From NCBI RefSeq assembly GCF_052076105.1, contig NZ_CP197245.1:62001-126000 (forward strand): a stretch of DNA of 64,000 bases, read 5' to 3'. The DNA comes from Tardiphaga sp052076105 (GTDB lineage: Bacteria > Pseudomonadota > Alphaproteobacteria > Rhizobiales > Xanthobacteraceae). The stretch's first letter is position 1. Each line of letters opens with the position of its first letter. A program made the translations under genes and the position numbers. Positions 55,552 through 64,000 of this stretch are shown here, piece by piece. Under the pieces are notes generated by a model that saw only the letters and a program-made list of their open reading frames with translations, was not told the DNA's origin and did no database searches.

Positions 55552-56691
55552 ATGAAGCATATCACCTGCATCGAAGATCTTCGTCTTGAGCACAAGCGCA
55601 ACGTGCCAAAGGCGTTCTTCGATTACGTCGACCATGGCTCCTATAGCGAAGACACCTTCCGCGCGAATTGCGAGGATCTGCAGAAGCTGAAATTCCGTCA
55701 GCGCATTCTGGTCGACATTGCCAACCGCGACACCTCGACAACCATCCTCGGCGAAAAGGCCACCATGCCGCTGATCTGCGCGCCGGTCGGCTCAACCGGC
55801 TTGCAATATGGCGACGGCGAAATTCACGCCTGCCGGGCGGCGCAGGCGTTCGGAATCCCGTACACACTCTCGACAATGTCGATCAATTCGATCGAAGACC
55901 TCGCCGAGAATGTCGAGAAGCCGTTCTGGTTTCAGCTCTATGTCATGAAGGATCGCGGCTTCATCAAGGAGCTGATCGAGCGCGCCATCAAGGCGAAGTG
56001 CAGCGCGCTGGTGCTGACCGTCGACCTGCAGGTGATCGGTCAGCGCCATGCCGACATCAAGAATGGCCTGTCGGTGCCGCCTCAGATCATGAATGTGAAG
56101 AACCTGATCGATTTCATGAGCAAGCCCGGCTGGCTGGTGCGCACGCTGAAAGCCAAGCGGCGCAACTTCGGCAACATCGCCGGCTTCGTGAAGAACACCG
56201 ACGATCTCGGCTCCGTGGCGGAGTGGACGGCATCGCAATTCGATGCGTCGCTGAACTGGAAGGACCTCGACTGGATCCGCAGCATCTGGCCCGGCAAGAT
56301 CGTGATCAAGGGCATTCACGATGTCGAGGATGCCCGCGAAGCGGTGAAGGTCGGCGCGCAGGCGATGGTCGTCTCCAACCATGGCGGACGTCAGCTCGAC
56401 GGCGCGCCGTCGTCGATCTCGGTATTGCCGGGGATCGTCGATGCGGTCGGCTCGGATATCGAGGTGATGTTCGACAGCGGCATCCGCTCCGGGCAGGACG
56501 TGATGCGCGCGCTCGCCCTCGGCGCGAAGTCCTGCATGATCGGCCGCGCCTATATCTACGGTCTCGGTGCCTATGGCGGCCCTGGCGTGACCAAGGCGCT
56601 GAACATCCTGCGCAACGAACTCAGCGTCACCATGGGCCTGTGCGGCGTGAATTCGATCGCCGAGATCGACAAGCACGTGCTGGTGGGATGA
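55552..56691 (+). CDS. lldD: FMN-dependent alpha-hydroxy-acid oxidase/dehydrogenase
   Basis: About 379 residues from ATG 55552; an ATG at 55474 with AAGGA is a possible earlier start. Family segments MKHITCIEDLRLEHKRNVPK, APVGSTGLQYGDGE, FWFQLYVMKDR and the catalytic loop MVVSNHGGRQLDG (His-Arg pair) are present, with the FMN-phosphate loop SGIRSGQDVMRALALGA. Probably oxidises L-lactate or a similar 2-hydroxy acid, perhaps passing electrons to the respiratory chain. Confidence 0.92.
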   Translation: MKHITCIEDLRLEHKRNVPKAFFDYVDHGSYSEDTFRANCEDLQKLKFRQRILVDIANRDTSTTILGEKATMPLICAPVGSTGLQYGDGEIHACRAAQAFGIPYTLSTMSINSIEDLAENVEKPFWFQLYVMKDRGFIKELIERAIKAKCSALVLTVDLQVIGQRHADIKNGLSVPPQIMNVKNLIDFMSKPGWLVRTLKAKRRNFGNIAGFVKNTDDLGSVAEWTASQFDASLNWKDLDWIRSIWPGKIVIKGIHDVEDAREAVKVGAQAMVVSNHGGRQLDGAPSSISVLPGIVDAVGSDIEVMFDSGIRSGQDVMRALALGAKSCMIGRAYIYGLGAYGGPGVTKALNILRNELSVTMGLCGVNSIAEIDKHVLVG

Positions 56692-56709
56692 AAAACGCAT
56701 TCTCCGCGT

Positions 56710-56831
56710 GTCGTCCCCGCGAAGGCGGGGACCCATACACGCTGGAGAGAAGATAAGAGAACTGTCGGCGTAGCTCTGTGGTTTCAACTACGCCGACCGT
56801 GGTTATGGGTCCCCGCCTTCGCGGGGACGAC
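56710..56831. repeat. Palindromic repeat element, copy E
   Basis: A 122-base member of the family with standard hairpins at both ends, 18 bases after the lldD-like stop. Its middle differs from copies B and C, sharing only the GACCGTGGTTATGGG block. Confidence 0.88.
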
Positions 56832-56860
56832 ATATTGATGGGCCTTACCGCACACCAATC

Positions 56861-57490
56861 TCACATCGGCGGCGTCAGGCCATCCAGCCCGACATTGACC
56901 CGCGCCGTCTCGAAAGTGCCGTCATCCTTTTTGGTTGCGCCCATGATGATGATCTTGGCGCCGGGCTTGAGTTCATCCTTGTTGCCCGGCACGAATGTCA
57001 CGATCGGCGTGTCAGGCGTCACGGTTACTTTCTTTTCCCCGTCCTTGTACTTCACCGTCACCGTCTGGCCATCGGAGGCTTCGACCTTCTGATCGACGGT
57101 GGCATTGGTCATGCTGCTATTGGGGCGCAGATCCCAGGGGCGCGAGCCTTCGCCGGTGCCGCGCATCGCTTCCGGAAAGATATGGATCGCGATGGCCTTC
57201 TGCGACCCATCGGCCTGCGGCATGCCGGTCACGCCGATATAGGAGCCGGGTTTCACCTCAGCCATTGTCGTTCTGACAATGCCGGTCACGCTGACATTGT
57301 CCGTCATCTTCACTTTGCGTTCGTCGCCATCGCGGGTCTTGATCGTCAGCACCGCGCCATCGACGGCTTCGATAGCCCCGCGAATGCGGACGGGCTGCGG
57401 CTGCTGCGCCGATGCAGCGGAGACCAGCAACGAACCAGCGAGAAGTGAGCCCGCGAACAAGCGAACCGAAGTCGATACGATCTGAATCAT
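56861..57490 (-). CDS. DUF5666-like exported protein
   Basis: Protein of 209 residues from ATG 57490 behind AAAGGA. Signal peptide ends at SAASAQQ. The mature protein has small OB-fold-like beta repeats (RIRGAIEAVDGAVLTIKTRD; VKPGSYIGVTGMPQ), a pattern of DUF5666. Function unknown; the family is often secreted. It lies 72 bases upstream of aroE on the same strand. Confidence 0.75.
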   Translation of the reverse strand: MIQIVSTSVRLFAGSLLAGSLLVSAASAQQPQPVRIRGAIEAVDGAVLTIKTRDGDERKVKMTDNVSVTGIVRTTMAEVKPGSYIGVTGMPQADGSQKAIAIHIFPEAMRGTGEGSRPWDLRPNSSMTNATVDQKVEASDGQTVTVKYKDGEKKVTVTPDTPIVTFVPGNKDELKPGAKIIIMGATKKDDGTFETARVNVGLDGLTPPM

Positions 57491-57562
57491 GGAGGAATTT
57501 CCTTTGACGACAGCGCCCAACGCCGCAGATGGAAACCCCAGGGCCAAATAGCTATTCCCGCC

Positions 57563-58408
57563 TCACGCCACTGTGAGATCGGCTTCGACAATGGCACGCA
57601 GTTCCGGTGTCACCTCCGGACGCTGCCCGAACCACAATTCGAAGCCGCGCACGGCCTGATACAGCAGCATGCCGAGACCATCCGCGGTACGGAGGCCCCT
57701 CGCGCGGGCTGCGGCGAGCAGCGGGGTATCGAGCGGCACATAAACGAGATCGGCAACGACCGCATGGTCAGGCAACAGATCGAGATCGATGGTCAATGGC
57801 GGCTGGCCGTTCATGCCGAGCGAGGTCGTGTTCACCAGCAGGGATGCGCGCGGCAACAGGTTGGTGACATTCTCCCACGCCAGCGGTACCACCCGCGAAC
57901 CGAATTGCACGGCCATCGCCTCGGCGCGATCGAGACTGCGATTGGCGACGTAGACATGCCTGATTCCGCGCTCGAGCAATCCGAACACCACGGCACGCGA
58001 CGAGCCGCCAGCGCCGAGAACCAGCGCGTCATCGGCATGGTCCCAGTCATGCGCGCAATGATCGAGATTGTCGATGAAGCCCTCGATATCCGTATTGGTC
58101 GCGCGCAACGTGCCGTGGTCGTACCATAGCGTGTTGGCGGCTCCGACCGCGCGTGCGCGGCGATCCGGCGCGGTGAGTTTCAATACGCGTTCCTTGTGCG
58201 GGATCGTCACATTGGCGCCGATGTAACCATGCTTGGACAGGTTCATCACGAATTCGGCCACGCCTTCCGGTGGAATCGACTCGATACTGTAACCGCCCGG
58301 AATATCCATGCTGCGCAGCCAGTGATGGTGGATCAGCGGCGAGCGCGAATGCGCGGCAGGCCAACCGATCAAACAGGCGGCGCGGGGCTTGGTCTCGTTC
58401 GGCATCAT
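57563..58408 (-). CDS. aroE: Shikimate dehydrogenase
   Basis: NADPH-dependent reduction of 3-dehydroshikimate for aromatic amino acids. 281 residues. Substrate site: IGWPAAHSRSPLIHHHW, NVTIPHKE (catalytic Lys) and ATNTDIEGF (catalytic Asp); nucleotide-binding LVLGAGGSSRAVVFGL follows. No second domain. Present as a single gene here, with the SulP gene upstream. Confidence 0.96.
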   Translation of the reverse strand: MMPNETKPRAACLIGWPAAHSRSPLIHHHWLRSMDIPGGYSIESIPPEGVAEFVMNLSKHGYIGANVTIPHKERVLKLTAPDRRARAVGAANTLWYDHGTLRATNTDIEGFIDNLDHCAHDWDHADDALVLGAGGSSRAVVFGLLERGIRHVYVANRSLDRAEAMAVQFGSRVVPLAWENVTNLLPRASLLVNTTSLGMNGQPPLTIDLDLLPDHAVVADLVYVPLDTPLLAAARARGLRTADGLGMLLYQAVRGFELWFGQRPEVTPELRAIVEADLTVA

Positions 58409-58576
58409 CCATCCTTCGCTTCAAGCGGAAGCGTGCCTAGCATAAAAATCATCCAGGGGCTCTTAATCATCAGACGGTTTTGCAGCGCACAGCAAGTCCG
58501 ACAACCATCAGACGATCAATACCGCAGCTGCGAGCAACAGCGCCTCCGCCAGCAGCAACAGCCATAGGCGATGCCA

Positions 58577-60322
58577 TCAGTGCAAGCTCGCCGCCTCTTG
58601 GACCGCTGCAGCCCGTCGGGTCTTGATCTCGCTGACGGCTGCTGCAACGTCAGCGCGATATTTGACCAGCGGCGGTCGCGCACCGTGGGTCAGCAGCGCC
58701 CGACGCACACCCTGCGAGGTGCCGGTGAGAATGACGCGGACGCCCTGTCGTTTTGCCTTCTCGGCAATGCCCTTGATGGCATTCGCAGCAGTGGAATCCA
58801 GGAAGGGCACCGCGGCAAAATCGATCACGAAAGCCTTGTGGCGATCCGAGAAGCCGTCGAGCACCGAACCAATGGTCGAGGCAGCGCCGAAGAAGAACGC
58901 CCCGGTGATGCGATAGACCAGCACATCCGGATCGCTCGCCAGTTTTGCATCGTATGGTGCGCGATCGCCATTGGCATCGTCTGCACGATCGGCAGCGACC
59001 AGCGGCCCATCCGCCTCTATCCCCGTAATCTCCGCCATGCGGTTGATGAACAGCACGGCGCCAAGCGCGAAGCCGACCAGGATGCCCTCGGTGAGATCGC
59101 GAAAAATGGTCAGCAGGAACGTCGCCAACAGGACCAGCGCATCGCCCCATGACGAACGCAGCAGCATGATGAACTCATGCTTCTCCGCCATATTCCACGC
59201 CACCACCGCCAGCACGGCGGCCAGCGACGCGAGCGGAATATAGCTCGCCAGTGGCGCTGCGATCAGGATGAACGCCAGCAGGAACACAGAATGCAGCATG
59301 CCCGAGATCGGCCCATGCGCGCCGGACCGGACATTGGTCGCGGTCCGCGCGATGGTACCGGTCACGCAGATTCCTCCAAACAGGGCTGCACCGATATTGG
59401 CGACGCCTTGCGCCACCAGCTCGCAATTCGAGCGGTGCCGCCGCCCGGTCATGCCATCGGCAACAACCGCCGACAAAAGCGATTCAATGGCGCCGAGCAG
59501 CGCGAAGGCAATGGCATCGGGCAGGATCGCCTGCAATTTGGCGAAGGACATCGCGGGCAGCGTCGGCAGCGGAAACGATTGCGGAATGCCTCCGAAGCGG
59601 GTGCCAATGGTTTCCACGGGCAGCGCCAACAAAGCTGCCGCGACGGCGCTCACGACCACCGCGATCAGAATGCCGGGCCACGATGGCCGCAGCGCCCGGA
59701 GCCCGACGATGATCACGAGCGAGACGATGGTCACGGCAACGGCCGCGGCGTTCATCGTCGGCAGTGCGGGACCTATAGCCTGCAGCTTGGGAATGAGATC
59801 TCCCGGCTCCTTGCCAGCCAGCGTCAACCCCAACAGATCCCTGATCTGGCTGGCGAAGATGATGACGCCAATGCCGGCTGTGAAACCGACCGTGACCGGA
59901 TAGGGAATGAACTTGATGTAGGTGCCGAGCCGGAGATAGCCGGCCGCCATCAGAAAAACGCCCGACATCATGGTGGCGAGGATCAGCCCATCGATCCCAT
60001 GGCGGCTCACGGTGGCAGCCACCAGCACGATGAAGGCGCCGGCCGGGCCGCCGATCTGGAAGCGGCTTCCACCCAGCGCAGACACAAGGAAGCCGCCGAT
60101 CACAGCGGTGATGAGGCCACGATCCGGCGACGTCCCCGAGGCAATGGCAATCGCCATCGACAACGGAAGCGCTACGATCGCCACCGTCAAACCAGACAAG
60201 ATATCGGCACGCAGATCGGCGATACCGTAGCCTTCGCGCAGCACCGTGATCAGTTTCGGCGTGAACAATTCGGCGAAGGTCGGCTGATGCGCCCTCCACG
60301 CGCGATTTCTGGACATGTCCAT
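58577..60322 (-). CDS. SulP-family anion transporter with STAS domain
   Basis: Protein of 581 residues. Twelve or more membrane helices with the SulP signature (GLTVAIVALPLSMAIAIASG, IGGPAGAFIVLVAATV); the C-terminal STAS domain (about 470-570) holds the DFAAVPFLDSTAANAIKGI segment with the conserved DST. Probably carries sulfate, bicarbonate or a similar anion into the cell. It follows an XRE regulator by 55 bases in one operon. Confidence 0.9.
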   Translation of the reverse strand: MDMSRNRAWRAHQPTFAELFTPKLITVLREGYGIADLRADILSGLTVAIVALPLSMAIAIASGTSPDRGLITAVIGGFLVSALGGSRFQIGGPAGAFIVLVAATVSRHGIDGLILATMMSGVFLMAAGYLRLGTYIKFIPYPVTVGFTAGIGVIIFASQIRDLLGLTLAGKEPGDLIPKLQAIGPALPTMNAAAVAVTIVSLVIIVGLRALRPSWPGILIAVVVSAVAAALLALPVETIGTRFGGIPQSFPLPTLPAMSFAKLQAILPDAIAFALLGAIESLLSAVVADGMTGRRHRSNCELVAQGVANIGAALFGGICVTGTIARTATNVRSGAHGPISGMLHSVFLLAFILIAAPLASYIPLASLAAVLAVVAWNMAEKHEFIMLLRSSWGDALVLLATFLLTIFRDLTEGILVGFALGAVLFINRMAEITGIEADGPLVAADRADDANGDRAPYDAKLASDPDVLVYRITGAFFFGAASTIGSVLDGFSDRHKAFVIDFAAVPFLDSTAANAIKGIAEKAKRQGVRVILTGTSQGVRRALLTHGARPPLVKYRADVAAAVSEIKTRRAAAVQEAASLH

Positions 60323-60377
60323 TCCCGACTCGCCCCTGTCACCCGCCGCGGGTCTCGATCGAGGCCGCGGCCCGTTC

Positions 60378-60665
60378 TCAATCCGTCAGCTTTGGCTCAT
60401 CAAGTTTCGGCGGTGGACCGGGCTGCTTCAGCCTCACTCCTCGTCCGCCGGAATCGCTGCGAACGTTCTCGCCGATCAGATCGACGCCTGAGCGATCCAA
60501 GGCATCGACAACCTTGATCAGCGAATCCACCACGCCTCTGACGTTGCCGTCACTCGCTTCCATGCGCTGAATCGTCGGCAGCGACACGCCGGCCAGTTCC
60601 GCCAGCCGCTTTTGATCGATCCCCAACAGCGCCCGCGCTGCGCGCATCTGAAACGATGTGATCAA
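60378..60665 (-). CDS. XRE-family DNA-binding protein
   Basis: Ninety-five residues. N-terminal helix-turn-helix (QMRAARALLGIDQKRLAELA, SLPTIQRMEAS) of the Cro/C1 type; the tail is Gly/Pro-rich and disordered. Such genes are often placed before SulP genes in this group. Strong inverted repeats just upstream suggest that it controls its own operon. Confidence 0.87.
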   Translation of the reverse strand: MITSFQMRAARALLGIDQKRLAELAGVSLPTIQRMEASDGNVRGVVDSLIKVVDALDRSGVDLIGENVRSDSGGRGVRLKQPGPPPKLDEPKLTD

Positions 60666-60689
60666 GCTAATCTTCCTGTTTAGAGAGTC

Positions 60690-60743
60690 TTATATCAAAT
60701 ATAAAACGGCTTCAATGATGTATAAAACATCACCAAAGCCGTT
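60690..60743 (-). promoter_or_regulatory. Nested inverted repeats upstream of XRE gene
   Basis: Within 54 bases: TTATAT-CAA-ATATAA (60690-60704); an 8-base pair AACGGCTT (60705) / AAGCCGTT (60736) that encloses GATGT-ATAAA-ACATC (60717-60731); and a repeated TATAAAAC at 60700 and 60721. The layout suits an operator for the XRE protein, or a structured leader. Confidence 0.6.
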
Positions 60744-60814
60744 CAAGAACGGTACCAGATGGGCAAAGGGCGTTCGGGACAGGCAGGCATGTGCTGGGAA
60801 CGGAAAAGGTGTAC

Positions 60815-61321
60815 CTAAGGACCGATCCCGGCCAGGTTCGCGACAAAGTCATCGACGGCGGCTCGGTCACCGAACCTGATCTTCGCGTTCGGGAATTGCG
60901 CGAACAATGCCTGATGTCCGGCATGGGATGTGGACGTGGTTCGCTGCCAGTAGTCCTCCGCCCATCCGAGAAAGTCGGCATGCTCCTCGGATGTCGCGCC
61001 GCGCCAAGGGCCACGTGCGGCAAGCCCCTCGCGGCAGACCTGCGGGCTCATATCGAGCCAGATCAACGTCGTCGCGCGCGGAAACGCGGCTTCGGCCAGC
61101 CAGCCATAGACGCCTTCGATGATCCCGTTTGGCTTGGCGGCAAGGGCGGCAACCCGCTCCTTTGCTTCCTCCTCGTCGCGCTTCACACCGACCCTGTCCA
61201 GCCAATGGATATGATCGAGATCGGTGCGTTCGCCGCCGACGCGGCTTTCAAGCTGCCGCGCCAGCGTACTCTTGCCCGAGCCGCTATTGCCGATGATCAC
61301 AACCCGCGGTCCAAGCGTCAT
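60815..61321 (-). CDS. P-loop kinase-like protein (adenylate-kinase fold)
   Basis: Protein of 168 residues. Walker A motif VVIIGNSGSGKSTLARQLE at the N-terminus; a lid-like Arg cluster and GVYGWLAEAAFPRATTLIWLD follow. It resembles the AAA/FlaR-type topology-modulation or nucleotide-kinase-like group. It begins 11 bases after the EF-G-like gene, so the two are probably one transcript. Confidence 0.85.
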   Translation of the reverse strand: MTLGPRVVIIGNSGSGKSTLARQLESRVGGERTDLDHIHWLDRVGVKRDEEEAKERVAALAAKPNGIIEGVYGWLAEAAFPRATTLIWLDMSPQVCREGLAARGPWRGATSEEHADFLGWAEDYWQRTTSTSHAGHQALFAQFPNAKIRFGDRAAVDDFVANLAGIGP

Positions 61322-61332
61322 GGGCCACTGTA

Positions 61333-63396
61333 CTAAGCCGCCACCCGATGCGCTGCAACGATCTGCTCTGCAGTGCGGCCCGAGACTTCGGCCATATGGT
61401 CGAAGCTGCGGGTGAAGCTGCCGGCACCGGCGGTTGCCGAACGTAGTTCGACGATCAGGTCGCCGATCTCCGCTTCCGGCAAAAGCGCGCGCACCGTGTC
61501 CCAGCCCGCCCAGTTGTCACGGGTATCGAAGCCGAGGATCTGGCCGCGCCGTCCTGACAGGATCGCGTTGACCTTGGCCGTGGCCTCGCTGGGACAGACG
61601 ATCTCCACCGTATGGATCGGCTCCAGCAGCACCGGCTGGCATTGCGGCAGCGCCTCGGTGAAGCCGATACGGGCGGCGGTCCGGAACGCCTGATCGGATG
61701 AGTCCACGCTGTGATAGGAACCGTCGGTGAGCGTTACCGTCACGTCGATAACGGGGAAACCAAGCGGACCACGCTGCAACCCGTCGACGACGCCTTCCTG
61801 CACCGCGGGAATGTAGTTGCGCGGCACCGCGCCGCCGACCACCTTTTCCTGGAAAGTAAAGCCTTCACCGCGCGGCAACGGACCTATCTCCAGCACAACG
61901 TCGCCAAACTGGCCGTGACCGCCGGACTGCTTCTTGTGCCTGCCGCGCTGAGTGATGGGTTTGCGGATGGTCTCCTGATAACCGATCACCGGCGCATGCG
62001 ATTTGACATTGATGCCGAAGCGTTCATGCAGGCGCTCCATCGCTACGCGCAGATGCATCTCGCCCTGGCCCCACAACACCACGTCATGGGTCTGCGCATT
62101 ATTGACCACCGTAAGCGACGGATCTTCCTCGGTCAGCCGCAACAGCGCCTGGCCGAGCTTGACGTCATCCTTGCGATCGGCGGACGCCAGCGCCATGGCC
62201 AGCACCGGAGACGCAGCGACGACATTCACCAAAGACGCTGGCGCGGTCTTGCCGGTCGAGATCGTATCGCCGGTCCTGACATGATCGAGCTTGCCGAGCG
62301 CCACGGTCTCGCCCGCTTCGGCCGATGTGCGTTTGCTGTCATGTCCGCCGTTCGTCGCAAGAATGCCGGAGAGACGTCCGCTTTCGCCGGACGAGGACAG
62401 CAATGTTGCGCCATCATCGAGATGACCACTCAGCATGCGCGCGTAAGACAGCTTGCCGCCATGCTGCAGATGGCTGGTCTTGAACACGTAACCGATCGCA
62501 TCCTTGCTGTCGGGCACGCCGAGACGCTTCGCCGTCTCGGCCACGCCGGGTGCCTCGTGGCGCAGCGCCTTCATCAGCCGTAGCACGCCATTCTCGCGCA
62601 TCGCCGAGCCCAGCAGCACCGGACAGATCAGTCCCTCGCGCAATTCGCGTGCGAGATCGTCGAATACGGCATCGGCCGGCGGCGCGATGTCGTCAAGCAA
62701 CTGCTCCATCAGCGCGTCGTCGTGATCCGCAAGCTTCTCCAGCATGGAGAAACGTGCCTCTCTCTCGCGATCGAGATCGCCGCCCTCGAGCTTGATGACT
62801 TCGGACGCCTTGTGCTCGCGATAGACGAAAGCGCGCTCGAGTGCGAGATCGACGAAGCCGGCGATCAGATCGCCGTTCCAGATCGGGATCTGCCGCAGCA
62901 CCAGCGGCACCCGCGAGGCCGGCTGCAATGTGGCCAGCGTCTCGCGCACACGCCTGTGGGCGCGGTCGATCTTGTTGAGAAACAGAAATCTGGGAATGCC
63001 GAGGTCTTCGAGTTCGCGCAGGATCAATTGCAGCTGCGGCAATTTTCGCGCATCGGCTTCGCAGACCACAATGGCTGCATCGACGGCGGGTAATGCCGCG
63101 CGCATGTCATGCGCGAATTCCACCGAGCCCGGACAGTCGATGAATGTGTAACTGTCGCCCATGAAAGTGGTGGTCGCCGCGGTGAGGCCGACGCCCATTT
63201 TGTGGGCTCTGGCTTCCGCATTGGCGTCGCCGATACTCGTACCGTTATCGACGCTGCCCGCCCGCGGGATCGCCCCGGTGCGGGCCATGATCGCTTCAAG
63301 CAGTGTGGTTTTTCCGCTCTGGAAAGGGCCCACCAGCGCAATGCACCTTGTGGCATTGCCTTGTGGACCGCGGGGACTTCTCACGTCTTGTCCCAT
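61333..63396 (-). CDS. EF-G-like translational GTPase with altered G3 motif
   Basis: Protein of 687 residues from ATG 63396 behind AAGGAGG; the frame upstream to 63636 is not family-like. Ordered as EF-G: P-loop LVGPFQSGKTT, G4 LNKIDRAH, then domains II to V (FGDVVLEIGPLPRGEG, LPQCQPVLLEPIHTVEIVCP, ILSGRRGQILGFD). The usual DTPGH of G3 is DCPGSVEF, so the catalytic His is Ser. It belongs with the divergent EF-G2 or tetracycline-protection-like paralogues, not the main fusA. Confidence 0.87.
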   Translation of the reverse strand: MGQDVRSPRGPQGNATRCIALVGPFQSGKTTLLEAIMARTGAIPRAGSVDNGTSIGDANAEARAHKMGVGLTAATTTFMGDSYTFIDCPGSVEFAHDMRAALPAVDAAIVVCEADARKLPQLQLILRELEDLGIPRFLFLNKIDRAHRRVRETLATLQPASRVPLVLRQIPIWNGDLIAGFVDLALERAFVYREHKASEVIKLEGGDLDREREARFSMLEKLADHDDALMEQLLDDIAPPADAVFDDLARELREGLICPVLLGSAMRENGVLRLMKALRHEAPGVAETAKRLGVPDSKDAIGYVFKTSHLQHGGKLSYARMLSGHLDDGATLLSSSGESGRLSGILATNGGHDSKRTSAEAGETVALGKLDHVRTGDTISTGKTAPASLVNVVAASPVLAMALASADRKDDVKLGQALLRLTEEDPSLTVVNNAQTHDVVLWGQGEMHLRVAMERLHERFGINVKSHAPVIGYQETIRKPITQRGRHKKQSGGHGQFGDVVLEIGPLPRGEGFTFQEKVVGGAVPRNYIPAVQEGVVDGLQRGPLGFPVIDVTVTLTDGSYHSVDSSDQAFRTAARIGFTEALPQCQPVLLEPIHTVEIVCPSEATAKVNAILSGRRGQILGFDTRDNWAGWDTVRALLPEAEIGDLIVELRSATAGAGSFTRSFDHMAEVSGRTAEQIVAAHRVAA

Positions 63397-63530
63397 TGCC
63401 GCCTCCTTGTCTGGAGCTCGGCCCATGATTGGGTCGGCGATCGATGCTCGACCCGGTCCGGACATTTGGCAAGACGGAAACGTCGCTGCGATGCGGCAGG
63501 CGCAATCAAATGTGGGATCACGATACGAAA

Positions 63531-63561
63531 AATCCGGCTCCGCATATGGCGAAGCCGGATT
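63531..63561 (-). terminator. Rho-independent terminator after DUF992 gene
   Basis: Long stem AATCCGGCTCCGC / GCGAAGCCGGATT (one mismatch) with a short loop and TTTTTCG on the minus strand, 29 bases after the stop. Confidence 0.8.
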
Positions 63562-63589
63562 AGACGCGTTCAAGCGACCGTTGTGGCGA

Positions 63590-64000
63590 TCAGCGGCCCG
63601 GGCGCAGTTCCAGGCTCTGCAAACCGGCCGCGACATTCAATCCGACCGAACCCTGCAGGCTTAGTGGCTGCAGGGAGAAGGCGTTTTGCGAACCGCCGAC
63701 GAGGACATTCGCCCCGACACCGACTCCAACCGACGCACTGCCCTGTGCGCCAGCATAGTTGCCGGAGAGATCGCCGGGGCCGGTATAGTTCACCGGCGCA
63801 AACACGGCCCAGGACAGCGCGGTCTGCTCGGTGATGCCGAGATCGATGCCCACCTTGCGGATGGTGGCAACATAAGGCTGGTCCGGACGACCGGTGCCAG
63901 TGAGCACGCAACCGAGATTGGTCACCGAGCCGACGACAAATCCCACGCTGGCACCGCCACGGCAGTTCAATACGCCGAGCTGCACGCCCTGCTGTGACTG
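63590..64000 (-). CDS. DUF992-like protein, truncated by window end
   Basis: Only the C-terminal 136 residues are in the window; the reading frame is open to base 64000 so the start lies beyond. The visible part (VQLGVLNCRGGASVGFVVGS, then VGIDLGITEQTALSWAVF and GNYAGAQGSASVGVGVGANV) matches DUF992 secreted proteins, with Cys pairs typical of periplasmic location. Function unknown. Confidence 0.8.
   Translation of the reverse strand, partial: QSQQGVQLGVLNCRGGASVGFVVGSVTNLGCVLTGTGRPDQPYVATIRKVGIDLGITEQTALSWAVFAPVNYTGPGDLSGNYAGAQGSASVGVGVGANVLVGGSQNAFSLQPLSLQGSVGLNVAAGLQSLELRPGR

Overview
The window reads as chromosomal DNA of an alphaproteobacterium of the Bradyrhizobium/Rhodopseudomonas/Tardiphaga type (Nitrobacteraceae). 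The grounds are GC-rich codon use with many long antisense shadow frames, DUF3551 and DUF992 secreted proteins, Omp31-like barrels, an MbfA iron exporter behind an Irr-type (ICE) box, and several families of rhizobial palindromic repeats. I saw no tRNA, rRNA, CRISPR array, prophage or insertion sequence. All functions are assigned by reading motifs, not by database search.

Layout. 0-4 kb: minus-strand cluster of an AraC regulator, a small hypothetical, an NADH-dehydrogenase-like flavoprotein and an MBL-fold hydrolase. 4-9.7 kb: small membrane or secreted proteins, a LMW-phosphatase-like protein, a two-domain VOC protein and an exported tannase/feruloyl esterase. 9.8-12.7 kb: a single-pass membrane protein and purA. 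13.2-18.4 kb: a FecR-domain secreted protein followed closely by a CHASE2 class III cyclase, convergent with an autotransporter. 18.8-28.2 kb: cspA, a methyltransferase, PhzF, and a run of exported enzymes (alpha/beta hydrolase, bicupin oxalate decarboxylase, serine hydrolase), HPP-CBS, a CMD-family protein, ybaK and DUF3551.

28.3-32.2 kb is an iron-uptake block: a small membrane protein and a PepSY membrane protein that overlap by 4 bases, with a TonB-dependent siderophore receptor upstream. 32.4-46.8 kb holds four chemoreceptors, three of them tandem paralogues with nearly identical signalling halves. Between them lie a DMT permease, a TIM-barrel isomerase, a monooxygenase-like protein, MbfA with a readable Irr-controlled promoter, a TctC-type binding protein, a GIY-YIG protein between two palindromic repeats, and a phytase-like esterase preceded by a three-unit Pho box. 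47-64 kb is more housekeeping: serA and serC, a GST-GNAT pair, two outer-membrane barrels, glmM, an FMN hydroxy-acid oxidase, a DUF5666 protein, aroE, an XRE-SulP operon, a P-loop kinase, an EF-G-like GTPase and a DUF992 protein cut by the window end.

The signals that stand out beyond the gene list are the Pho box on the phytase-like gene, the ICE/sigma70 overlap at mbfA, the GIY-YIG and palindrome association, the nested inverted repeats in front of the XRE-SulP operon, the double palindrome upstream of the TonB receptor, a probable CTG start in the PepSY gene, and the FecR-CHASE2 cyclase pair.
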